36,528 nucleotides of DNA from CAMPJU01 sp036675265 (GTDB taxonomy: Bacteria > Pseudomonadota > Gammaproteobacteria > Xanthomonadales > Xanthomonadaceae), in NCBI GenBank assembly GCA_036675265.1, contig JAKFFJ010000055.1:1-36528 (forward strand). Reading direction: 5' to 3'. This document shows, piece by piece, positions 8,452 to 14,874 of this stretch (positions are counted from its first letter, which is position 1; each line of letters opens with the position of its first letter). A program made the translations under genes and the position numbers. The notes beneath the pieces are model-generated. The model made no database searches and had not been told where the DNA came from. It saw only the letters and a list, made by a program, of their open reading frames with translations.

Positions 8452-8497
8452 GCGTAAGGCACGCCGCGAGGCGCGTCATCAAGAAAGGAAGCCGGCC

Positions 8498-8503
8498 ATT
8501 ATA
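8498..8503 (-). promoter_or_regulatory. TATAAT box upstream of typA
   Basis: A perfect TATAAT on the minus strand in a CGGTATAATGG context, about 46 bases upstream of the typA ATG. A TTGACA lies upstream, but only 13 bases away, so the -35 is uncertain. The same CGGTATAAT core appears before tdh (25180-25185) and before the SPOR-domain gene (31176-31181). Confidence 0.55.
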
Positions 8504-8589
8504 CCGGGCAATGGCATGTCAAGACGGCCTGCCCGCCGGGCCTGCGTTATCCTGCGCGACCTCGTTCATCCCCCGCAGGAGCCCTCCCC

Positions 8590-9090
8590 ATGAGCCTCAC
8601 CGCCACCTTCGATACCGACCGCGGCCCGATCAGGGTCGAACTCAAGCCGGAACAGGCGCCGCTGACGGTCGCCAACTTCGTCAACCTGGCGCGTCGCGGG
8701 TTCTACGACGGGCTGGACTTCCACCGGGTCATCGACGACTTCATGATCCAGGGCGGCTGCCCGCAGGGGACCGGCACCGGCGGCCCCGGCTACAAGTTCG
8801 AGGACGAGGCCCGCAACGGCCTGGGCCACGAGCGCGGGGTGCTGTCGATGGCCAACGCCGGGCCGGCCACCAACGGCAGCCAGTTCTTCATCACCCACGT
8901 CGCCACGCCCTGGCTGGACGGCAAGCACACGGTGTTCGGCAAGGTCATCGAGGGCATGGACGCGGTCGACGCGGTCCGGCAGGGCGACAAGATCAAGTCG
9001 GTCACCATCGCGGGCGATGCCGAGGGCGCGCTGGCCGCGAAGGCCGACCGCGTGGCCGAGTGGAACAAGGTGCTGGACGCACGCGCCTGA
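8590..9090 (+). CDS. Peptidyl-prolyl cis-trans isomerase, cyclophilin type (PpiB-like)
   Basis: Catalyses cis-trans isomerisation of X-Pro bonds during protein folding. The 166-residue product is a single cyclophilin domain with FHRVIDDFMIQGG (active-site Arg/Phe region), TNGSQFFITHV, WLDGKHTVFGKV and a C-terminal helix extension (about residues 150-166) not present in all members. There is no signal peptide, so it is cytoplasmic and PpiB-like rather than the periplasmic PpiA type. GCAGGAG lies nine bases before the ATG. It is divergent from typA, and the next gene starts 100 bases downstream with its own promoter-like box. Confidence 0.95.
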   Translation: MSLTATFDTDRGPIRVELKPEQAPLTVANFVNLARRGFYDGLDFHRVIDDFMIQGGCPQGTGTGGPGYKFEDEARNGLGHERGVLSMANAGPATNGSQFFITHVATPWLDGKHTVFGKVIEGMDAVDAVRQGDKIKSVTIAGDAEGALAAKADRVAEWNKVLDARA

Positions 9091-9110
9091 GCCGGCGGGG
9101 CCGGGCGCCG

Positions 9111-9119
9111 TGTTAACAT
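9111..9119 (+). promoter_or_regulatory. Extended -10 box upstream of the aminotransferase operon
   Basis: TGTTAACAT (TGn plus TAACAT) stands out as an A/T-rich spot in a GC-rich gap, 72 bases before the aminotransferase ATG. It closely matches TGTTAAAAT before rpsM. No convincing -35 is seen, which is tolerated by extended -10 promoters. Confidence 0.4.
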
Positions 9120-9190
9120 TTTGCGGCTAAACCCGGCCCATCCAGCCCCTGCCTCAAGGCACTGCGGGGCATTCAAGACGAGGTCACGCG

Positions 9191-10396
9191 ATGCCCCAGT
9201 TCGCCCGGCGCATCGGTCGCGCCAAGCCCAGCGCGATCATGCAGGTCGCCGAGAAGGCCAAGCGCCTGAAGGCCGAAGGCCGCGACATCATCAGTTTCTC
9301 GATCGGCGTCCCCAACTTCCTGCCAGGCGAACACGTCTACGCCGCCGTCCGCGACGCGCTGTCGTCCGACAGCGGCCAGTACGGCAGCAACCGCGGTTCC
9401 GACGCATTGCTCGACGCGTTCCTCGGCCACATGGAGGAGATCGGGCTGACCGGCTACACCCGCGCCAACTGCGCGATCGGCATCGGTGCCAAGCACGTCA
9501 TCTACAACCTGGCCGAGGCGCTGCTCGACGACGGCGACACCATCGCGTTCCCGACCCCGTACTGGACCAGCTACCTGGACATCGCCGAGATCCTCGACGC
9601 GAAGGTCGAGCTGATGCCGTGCCCGCCGGAACAGGACTACAAGCTCACGCCGGCCCAGCTGGACGGCGCCCTGGCGAAGAAGCCGCGCGTGTTCCTGTTC
9701 AACAACCCCTCGAACCCGACCGGCATGGTCTATTCGAAGGACGAGATTTCCGCGCTGGCCGACGTCATCGCCAGGCACCCCGACACCTGGGTGATCACCG
9801 ACGACATCTACAACCGGATGGTGTTCGACGGCGTCGGCTACCACAACTTCGTGCACGTGCGTCCCGAGCTGCGCGACCGCGTCATCTTCATCGACTCGCT
9901 ATCCAAGACCTACGGCATGCCGGGCTGGCGGGTGGGCTTCATGGCCGGGCCGGAAGCGGTCGCCAGGGCCGTGGTGACGCTGAACTCCAACCACATCACC
10001 AGCCTGCCCGAGGTGACCCAGGCCGCGGCCATCGCCGCGCTGGCCGGTCCCCAGGACATTCCCGCGGCCAAGCGCGCCGAGTTCGAGGCCAAGCGCGACC
10101 AGGTGATGGCGGTGCTGGCGCGCATCCCGGGCGTGGCGTGCCCGAAGCCACAAGGCGCGTTCTACGTGTTCCCCGACGTCAGCTGCGCCTTCGGCAAGAC
10201 CCACGCGCCGACGGGCACGCGGATCGGCAACGACATCGACCTGTGCGACGCGTTGCTCGACGCCAAGGGCGTGGCCTGCGTGCCGGGTTCGGCATTCGGC
10301 GAGCCGCGCAGCCTGCGCATCAGCTACACCTGCCCGACGCCGCAGCTCATGCCGGGCATGGAACGCATCGAGCAGTTCTTCGCCGAACTGCAGTAA
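9191..10396 (+). CDS. Class I PLP-dependent aminotransferase, probable aspartate aminotransferase
   Basis: Transfers an amino group between an amino acid (probably aspartate) and 2-oxoglutarate using pyridoxal phosphate. The 401-residue product is a fold-type I enzyme of the subgroup Ib-like class: FSIGVPNFLPGEH (usual SxGxPxF), GQYGSNRGSDALLDAF, the PLP-contacting FPTPYWTSY, NNPSNPTGMVYSKDE, and SLSKTYGMPGWRVGF with the Schiff-base lysine at residue 239. The C-terminal SYTCPTPQLMPGMERI helix carries the carboxylate-binding region. Malate dehydrogenase follows after 24 bases, so the pair converts malate, oxaloacetate and aspartate, which supports aspartate as substrate. Other class I substrates (prephenate, alanine) cannot be excluded. 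GACGAGGT precedes the ATG. Confidence 0.85.
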   Translation: MPQFARRIGRAKPSAIMQVAEKAKRLKAEGRDIISFSIGVPNFLPGEHVYAAVRDALSSDSGQYGSNRGSDALLDAFLGHMEEIGLTGYTRANCAIGIGAKHVIYNLAEALLDDGDTIAFPTPYWTSYLDIAEILDAKVELMPCPPEQDYKLTPAQLDGALAKKPRVFLFNNPSNPTGMVYSKDEISALADVIARHPDTWVITDDIYNRMVFDGVGYHNFVHVRPELRDRVIFIDSLSKTYGMPGWRVGFMAGPEAVARAVVTLNSNHITSLPEVTQAAAIAALAGPQDIPAAKRAEFEAKRDQVMAVLARIPGVACPKPQGAFYVFPDVSCAFGKTHAPTGTRIGNDIDLCDALLDAKGVACVPGSAFGEPRSLRISYTCPTPQLMPGMERIEQFFAELQ

Positions 10397-10420
10397 CCCA
10401 AACACACGGAGTTTCCCCCC

Positions 10421-11404
10421 ATGAAGCAACCCGTCCGCGTCGCCGTCACCGGTGCTGCCGGCCAGATCGGCTACTCGCTGCTGTTCCGCATCGCCTCGGG
10501 CGAGATGCTCGGCAAGGACCAGCCGGTCATCCTCCAGATGCTCGAGCTGCCGATGGAGAAGGCGCAGGCCGCGCTCAAGGGCGTGATGATGGAGCTGGAG
10601 GACTGCGCGTTCCCGCTGCTCGCCGGCATGGTCGGCACCGACGACGCCGACGTCGCGTTCAAGGACGCCGACATCGCGCTGCTGGTCGGCGCCCGTCCGC
10701 GCGGCCCGGGGATGGAGCGCAAGGACCTGCTGCTGGAGAACGCGAAGATCTTCACCGCGCAGGGCGCCGCGCTGGACCGCGTTGCCTCGCGCGACGTCAA
10801 GGTGCTGGTGGTCGGCAACCCGGCCAACACCAATGCATACATCGCGATGAAGTCGGCGCCGTCGCTGCCCGCGAAGAACTTCACCGCGATGCTGCGCCTG
10901 GACCATAACCGCGCGCTGTCGCAGCTGGCCAACAAGGCCGGGGTGGCGGTCGGCGACATCGAGAAGCTCGTCGTGTGGGGCAACCACAGCCCGACGATGT
11001 ACCCGGACTACCGCTTCGCCACGGCCAACGGCAAGTCGCTCAAGGACATGATCGGCGACGAAGCCTGGAACGCGGACACCTTCATCCCGCAGGTCGGCAA
11101 GCGCGGTGCCGCGATCATCGAGGCGCGCGGCCTGTCGTCGGCGGCGTCCGCGGCCAACGCGGCGATCGACCACGTGCGCGACTGGGTGCTGGGCAGCAAC
11201 GGCAAGTGGGTGACGATGGGCGTGCCGTCGGACGGCAGCTACGGCATCCCGGAAGGCATCATCTACGGCGTGCCGGTGACCACCGCGGACGGCGAGTACA
11301 CCCGCGTGGAGGGCCTGCCGATCGACGACTTCAGCCGCGCGCGCATGGGCAAGACGCTGGCCGAGCTCGAGGAAGAGCGCGCCGGCGTGGCGCACCTGCT
11401 CTGA
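10421..11404 (+). CDS. mdh: Malate dehydrogenase (NAD-dependent)
   Basis: Oxidises malate to oxaloacetate with NAD in the citric acid cycle. The 327-residue product belongs to the cytosolic/long type of MDH found in Xanthomonadaceae and many betaproteobacteria: the Rossmann motif VTGAAGQIGYSLLFRIASG, LVGARPRGPGMERKDLL (substrate arginines), VVGNPANTNAYIAM, RLDHNRA with catalytic Asp/Arg, and VWGNHSPTMYPD with the catalytic histidine at residue 189. CGGAG precedes the ATG. It lies 24 bases after the aminotransferase and two bases before prpB. Confidence 0.96.
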   Translation: MKQPVRVAVTGAAGQIGYSLLFRIASGEMLGKDQPVILQMLELPMEKAQAALKGVMMELEDCAFPLLAGMVGTDDADVAFKDADIALLVGARPRGPGMERKDLLLENAKIFTAQGAALDRVASRDVKVLVVGNPANTNAYIAMKSAPSLPAKNFTAMLRLDHNRALSQLANKAGVAVGDIEKLVVWGNHSPTMYPDYRFATANGKSLKDMIGDEAWNADTFIPQVGKRGAAIIEARGLSSAASAANAAIDHVRDWVLGSNGKWVTMGVPSDGSYGIPEGIIYGVPVTTADGEYTRVEGLPIDDFSRARMGKTLAELEEERAGVAHLL

Positions 11405-11406
11405 GC

Positions 11407-12303
11407 ATGCCCATGGCTTCCGCCGGCAGCCAGTTCCGTGCGGCCATCGCGGCGGAGTCCCCGCTGCAGGTGATGGGCGCGATCACGGCCTATGCCGGGC
11501 TGATGGCCCGGCGGACCGGCTACAAGGCGCTGTACCTGTCGGGCGGCGGCGTCGCGGCCAACTCGCTGGGCATGCCGGACCTCGGCATCTCGACGATGGA
11601 GGACGTGCTGGTCGACGCGCGCAGGATCGTGGACGCGACCGGCCTGCCGCTGCTGGTGGACATCGACACCGGGTGGGGCGGGGCATTCAACATCGCGCGC
11701 ACGATCCGCAACTTCGAGCGCATCGGCGTGGCCGCGGTGCACATGGAAGACCAGGTCGGGCAGAAGCGTTGCGGACACCGGCCCGGCAAGGAAGTCGTGC
11801 CCGCGGGCGAGATGGTCGACCGGATCAAGGCGGCGGTGGACGCGCGCACCGACGACGGGTTCGTCGTCATGGCGCGCACCGATGCCGCCGCCGTGGAAGG
11901 CCTGGACGCGGCGATCGAGCGCGCCGTCGCGTACGTCGAGGCCGGCGCCGACATGGTGTTCCCCGAGGCGATGCGTTCGCTGGATGACTACCGCATGGTC
12001 AAGGCCGCGGTCGGCGTGCCCATCCTGGCCAACCTCACCGAATTCGGCTCGACGCCGTTCTTCACCACCGGCGAGCTGCGCGACGCGGGCGTGGACATCG
12101 CCCTGTACTGCTGCGGCGCGTACCGCGCCATGAACAAGGCCGCGCTGCATTTCTACGAGACCGTCCGCCGCGACGGCACCCAGAAGCACATCATCGACAC
12201 GTTGCAGACCCGCGCCGAGCTCTACGATTTCCTGGGCTACCACGCCTACGAGGAAAAGCTCGACGCGCTGTTCGCGGCATCGAAGGACCAGGAGACACCA
12301 TGA
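11407..12303 (+). CDS. prpB: 2-methylisocitrate lyase
   Basis: Cleaves 2-methylisocitrate to pyruvate and succinate, the last step of the 2-methylcitrate cycle for propionate breakdown. The 298-residue product belongs to the isocitrate lyase/PEP mutase superfamily: YLSGGGVAANSLGMPDLG, LLVDIDTGWGGAFNIARTIR, VHMEDQVGQKRCGHRPGKE with the catalytic cysteine in KRCGH, and VMARTDAAAVEG. PrpB rather than AceA is indicated by the short length and the KRCGHR form. The start is ATG at 11407, two bases after the mdh stop; ATG at 11413 is an alternative. The stop overlaps the ATG of prpC as ATGA, so translation is probably coupled. Confidence 0.95.
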   Translation: MPMASAGSQFRAAIAAESPLQVMGAITAYAGLMARRTGYKALYLSGGGVAANSLGMPDLGISTMEDVLVDARRIVDATGLPLLVDIDTGWGGAFNIARTIRNFERIGVAAVHMEDQVGQKRCGHRPGKEVVPAGEMVDRIKAAVDARTDDGFVVMARTDAAAVEGLDAAIERAVAYVEAGADMVFPEAMRSLDDYRMVKAAVGVPILANLTEFGSTPFFTTGELRDAGVDIALYCCGAYRAMNKAALHFYETVRRDGTQKHIIDTLQTRAELYDFLGYHAYEEKLDALFAASKDQETP

Positions 12304-13448
12304 GCGACCCCTCGACCCTCCCGAAGCCGAAGAAATCCGTCGCCCTGAGCGGCACCCCGGCGGGCAACACCGCGCTGTGCACCGTCGGGCGCAGCGGCAA
12401 CGACCTGCACTACCGCGGGTACGACATCCACGACCTGGCCACCCGGTCGACCTTCGAGGAGGTCGCGCACCTGCTGGTGCACGGCGCACTGCCGACGGCA
12501 TCGCAGCTCAAGGCCTACAAGGCGAAGCTGTCGCGCCTGCGCGGCCTGCCGGCGATCGTCTCCGAGGCGCTGGAGCTCGTGCCCGCCAACGCGCACCCGA
12601 TGGACGTGCTGCGCACCGGCTGCTCGGTGCTGGGCAACGTGCTCCCCGAGCGCGAGGGCCATCCGGCCGCGGAGGCACGCGACATCGCCGACCGCCTGGT
12701 CGCCAGCTTCGGATCGATGCTGTTGTACTGGTGGCACTTCACCCGCAATGGCCGGCGGATCGACTGCGAGACGGACGACGACTCCGTCGCCGCGCATTTC
12801 CTGCACCTGCTGCATGGCGCGCCGCCGAGTGCGCTGCATGCCGACGCGCTGGACAAGTCGCTGATCCTCTACGCCGAGCACGAATTCAACGCCAGCACGT
12901 TCACCGCCCGGGTCATCGCCGGCACCGGCTCGGACCTGCATTCCTGCCTCACCGGCGCGATCGGCGCGCTGCGCGGCCCCAAGCACGGCGGCGCGAACGA
13001 AGTGGCGATGGACATCATCAGCCGCTATTCGACGGCCGACGAGGCCGAGGCGGACATCCGCGCGCGCGTGGAACGCAAGGAAATCGTCATCGGCTTCGGG
13101 CACCCCGTCTACACCATCGGCGACCCGCGCAACCCGATCATCAAGGAACTGTCGCGCAAGCTTTGCGCCGAGGGCGGCAACCAGGCGCTGTTCGACATCA
13201 GCGAGCGCATCGAGACGCTGATGATGGACACCAAGAAGATGTTCCCCAACCTCGACTGGTACAGCGCCAGCGCGTACCACATGATGGGGATCCCGACGCC
13301 GATGTTCACGCCGCTGTTCGTGATCGCGCGGACCACCGGCTGGAGCGCGCACGTCATCGAGCAGCGCGAGGACGGCAAGATCATCCGGCCCAGCGCCACC
13401 TACGTCGGTCCGGACGACCGGGCGTACGTCCCGCTCGACAAGCGCTGA
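12300..13448 (+). CDS. prpC: 2-methylcitrate synthase
   Basis: Condenses propionyl-CoA with oxaloacetate to 2-methylcitrate, the entry step of the 2-methylcitrate cycle. The 382-residue product has the citrate synthase fold with NDLHYRGYDIHDLA, EVAHLLVHG, LILYAEHEFNASTFTARV (substrate His), IGALRGPKHGGANE, and GFGHPVYTIGDPRNPI carrying the second active-site histidine. The short length and adjacency to prpB favour PrpC over GltA. The ATG overlaps the prpB stop; AGGAGA lies just upstream. Its co-substrate oxaloacetate is made by mdh, two genes upstream. Confidence 0.95.
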   Translation: MSDPSTLPKPKKSVALSGTPAGNTALCTVGRSGNDLHYRGYDIHDLATRSTFEEVAHLLVHGALPTASQLKAYKAKLSRLRGLPAIVSEALELVPANAHPMDVLRTGCSVLGNVLPEREGHPAAEARDIADRLVASFGSMLLYWWHFTRNGRRIDCETDDDSVAAHFLHLLHGAPPSALHADALDKSLILYAEHEFNASTFTARVIAGTGSDLHSCLTGAIGALRGPKHGGANEVAMDIISRYSTADEAEADIRARVERKEIVIGFGHPVYTIGDPRNPIIKELSRKLCAEGGNQALFDISERIETLMMDTKKMFPNLDWYSASAYHMMGIPTPMFTPLFVIARTTGWSAHVIEQREDGKIIRPSATYVGPDDRAYVPLDKR

Positions 13449-13453
13449 CGGAC

Positions 13454-13927
13454 ATGCACGAGGACTGGTTCTGGGCGGTCCTCGTCGCCGCGAGCGGCCT
13501 GGCCGCGGTCGCCGGCTCGGCCGCATTGCACTTCGCGGGGCTCACGCGCCTGGATCGCTGGTGCTTCATCAACGACGACGGCATGCGACCCGTTTCGGCG
13601 GCGCTGGGGGTGCTTGGCGTGATGCTCCTGCACCTGTTGCAGATCATCGCGTTCGGCTTGCTGTTCTGGTGGGTGACGCAGTGGCCTGGCGGCGGCACGA
13701 TCGATCCGGACGGCGACCCGGGGCTCCTCGCGGCGATCTACCTCTCGGCCCTCAACTACAGCACGCTCGGCCTGGGCGGCGACCTGGCGCCGGCCGGGCC
13801 CATCCGAATGCTCATCGCCGTGGAGTCACTGTTCGGGCTGCTCGCGATCGCCTGGTCGGCGGCCTTCACCTATCACCGCCTGTCGCGCCAGCTGCCCTGG
13901 CAGCCGCCCCCCGGCGGGAGCCACTGA
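13454..13927 (+). CDS. Small membrane protein with two-TM potassium-channel-like pore segment
   Basis: Function unproven. The 157-residue product is hydrophobic, with likely membrane segments near residues 6-28, 48-72 and 110-133. Between the last two, LSALNYSTLGLGGDLAP resembles the pore loop of Ion_trans_2-type potassium channels, in which the selectivity filter reads TVGYGD; here it is TLGLGGD. The spacing pore-then-helix fits such channels, and the C-terminal tail is short, so there is no ligand-binding domain. It starts five bases after the prpC stop and ends at a strong palindromic terminator, so it is the last gene of the aspartate/malate/prp operon. Whether it conducts ions is an open question. 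Confidence 0.6.
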   Translation: MHEDWFWAVLVAASGLAAVAGSAALHFAGLTRLDRWCFINDDGMRPVSAALGVLGVMLLHLLQIIAFGLLFWWVTQWPGGGTIDPDGDPGLLAAIYLSALNYSTLGLGGDLAPAGPIRMLIAVESLFGLLAIAWSAAFTYHRLSRQLPWQPPPGGSH

Positions 13928-13975
13928 CGCCGGGTCCGGGCGACCGGCCGGGACATCGCCGCCGGGCCAACGGAA

Positions 13976-14003
13976 AACGGGAGGGCCGGCCGGCCCTCCC
14001 GTT
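13976..14003. terminator. Perfect 28-base palindrome, bidirectional terminator between convergent genes
   Basis: AACGGGAGGGCCGG followed directly by its reverse complement gives a perfect 28-base palindrome; allowing a small loop, ten or more GC-rich pairs remain. On the minus strand the stem runs into GTTTTCCGTT, a usable T-tract for the SleB-like gene; on the plus strand only a short TT follows. It lies between convergent genes ending at 13927 and 14037. Confidence 0.8.
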
Positions 14004-14036
14004 CACGTGTTGCGATCCACCGGTGGTACCGCTACG

Positions 14037-14498
14037 TCACGACTCGCGCGGCTTCAGGTCCTCGACCTTCAGGAAGGTGTGGTCGCCGATCTCGGCCACG
14101 CGGTAGGCGTTCCGCCAGCTCGGCTGGGCCAGGGCAAGGGCGACGAAGTGGCTGGCGCCCGGGACGATCTCGGTCCGCTCGCCGGGGGGCAGCGCCCAGT
14201 TCTCCTCGGCGTCGAACGCGACGTCGACCGCCTGCGCCCAGGCCTCGGAATTGTTGATCGCGTAGTTGGGAGACACCAGGGTGGGGGCGAACTGCTTGTT
14301 GGCGGTCACCACCGAGCACATGTCGTCGCCCCAGCGGCCGCTGTCCAGGCGGCGCAGGGCGACCTCGGCGACGGCCTGCTGGCCGGCGGTGCCCTGGTCG
14401 CGGGCTTCCAGGTAGAGGGTGGTGCTGAGGCAGAGGGAGTCGGCGGCGGGCTGCGGGAGCACGTTGGACGACAACCAGAGGATCCAGGCCAGCTTCAT
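14037..14498 (-). CDS. Secreted cell wall hydrolase, SleB/CwlJ-type (Hydrolase_2)
   Basis: A small exported protein of the SleB/CwlJ peptidoglycan hydrolase superfamily, known first from spore germination but common in proteobacteria. The 153-residue product starts with a signal-like segment (about residues 1-21, MKLAWILWLSSN, ending near QPAAD). The hydrolase core follows: LCLSTTLYLEARDQGTAGQQ, in which the glutamate of YLEAR is the presumed catalytic acid, then AVAEVALRRLDSGRWGDDMCSVV, and GASHFVALALAQPSWRNAY. Family members usually continue as here with a conserved WR/H segment. I chose ATG at 14498 because AAAGGAG lies upstream and the signal peptide follows; an upstream in-frame ATG at 14627 gives an unlikely N-terminus. 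It is preceded by a long structured region. Confidence 0.82.
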   Translation of the reverse strand: MKLAWILWLSSNVLPQPAADSLCLSTTLYLEARDQGTAGQQAVAEVALRRLDSGRWGDDMCSVVTANKQFAPTLVSPNYAINNSEAWAQAVDVAFDAEENWALPPGERTEIVPGASHFVALALAQPSWRNAYRVAEIGDHTFLKVEDLKPRES

Positions 14499-14874
14499 GG
14501 GCGGTAGAGCTCCTTTGCTCGTGATGCCGGCCGCATGTCCGCCCCGCCAGGGAGGGCGGAAGGGGTGCTGCGTCCGGCAAGGCGTTTTCAGGAAACCCGC
14601 GGGTGCGGGTCTTGCGCTTCGCGTCATGGGCAGGCGGCTCTGCGGCGCGCCTTGTTGCCCGTTTGCGTGGCCGCGTGATCACGTCGTGATCCGGGGCCTC
14701 CGTTCGTTCCCGTCAGTCAGGGTGGGGGCGGGAATGTGGGCGCAAGGTAAAGGTTTGAAACCGAACACAGGCTGAACGAAAATCGCAAAACCTATGATTT
14801 CATTGGGTTTTCGTTATATAGGCGTGAAACGCGTGAGTGCCGGGTGAATACCACGCGAAATCGGCGTGACAGGG
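14499..14874 (-). other. 376-base structured upstream region of the SleB-like gene
   Basis: No gene is seen. Reading away from the hydrolase start: a hairpin TCCGCCC/GGGCGGA at 14538-14560; a run of alternating half-sites at 14674-14691 forming GATCACG-T-CGTGATC (7-1-7 perfect inverted repeat) overlapping CGTGATCACG; and a strikingly A/T-rich island at about 14750-14825. The island contains AACGAAAA (14775-14782) and its inverted copy TTTTCGTT (14808-14815), plus TATATA on the minus strand at 14815-14820. These look like a promoter with operators, but I cannot name the regulator. Confidence 0.5.
14674..14691. promoter_or_regulatory. Candidate operator: overlapping GATCACG/CGTGATC palindromes
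   Basis: GATCACG-T-CGTGATC is a perfect 15-base inverted repeat with a one-base centre, and CGTGATCACG overlaps its left half, giving three alternating half-sites. Such symmetry is typical of binding sites for dimeric repressors. It lies about 180 bases upstream of the SleB-like hydrolase ATG and about 190 bases beyond the end of fadH. Confidence 0.4.

Noticed and set aside
6439..8457. 672-codon plus-strand frame opposite typA
   Set aside because: TypA is unmistakable on the other strand; this frame is its antisense shadow and has no recognisable domain.
8590..9090. Periplasmic PpiA-type isomerase
   Set aside because: No signal peptide precedes the cyclophilin domain, so the cytoplasmic PpiB type fits better.
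12246..13526. 426-codon minus-strand frame opposite prpC
   Set aside because: prpC shows all citrate synthase motifs with a coupled start; the antisense frame has none.
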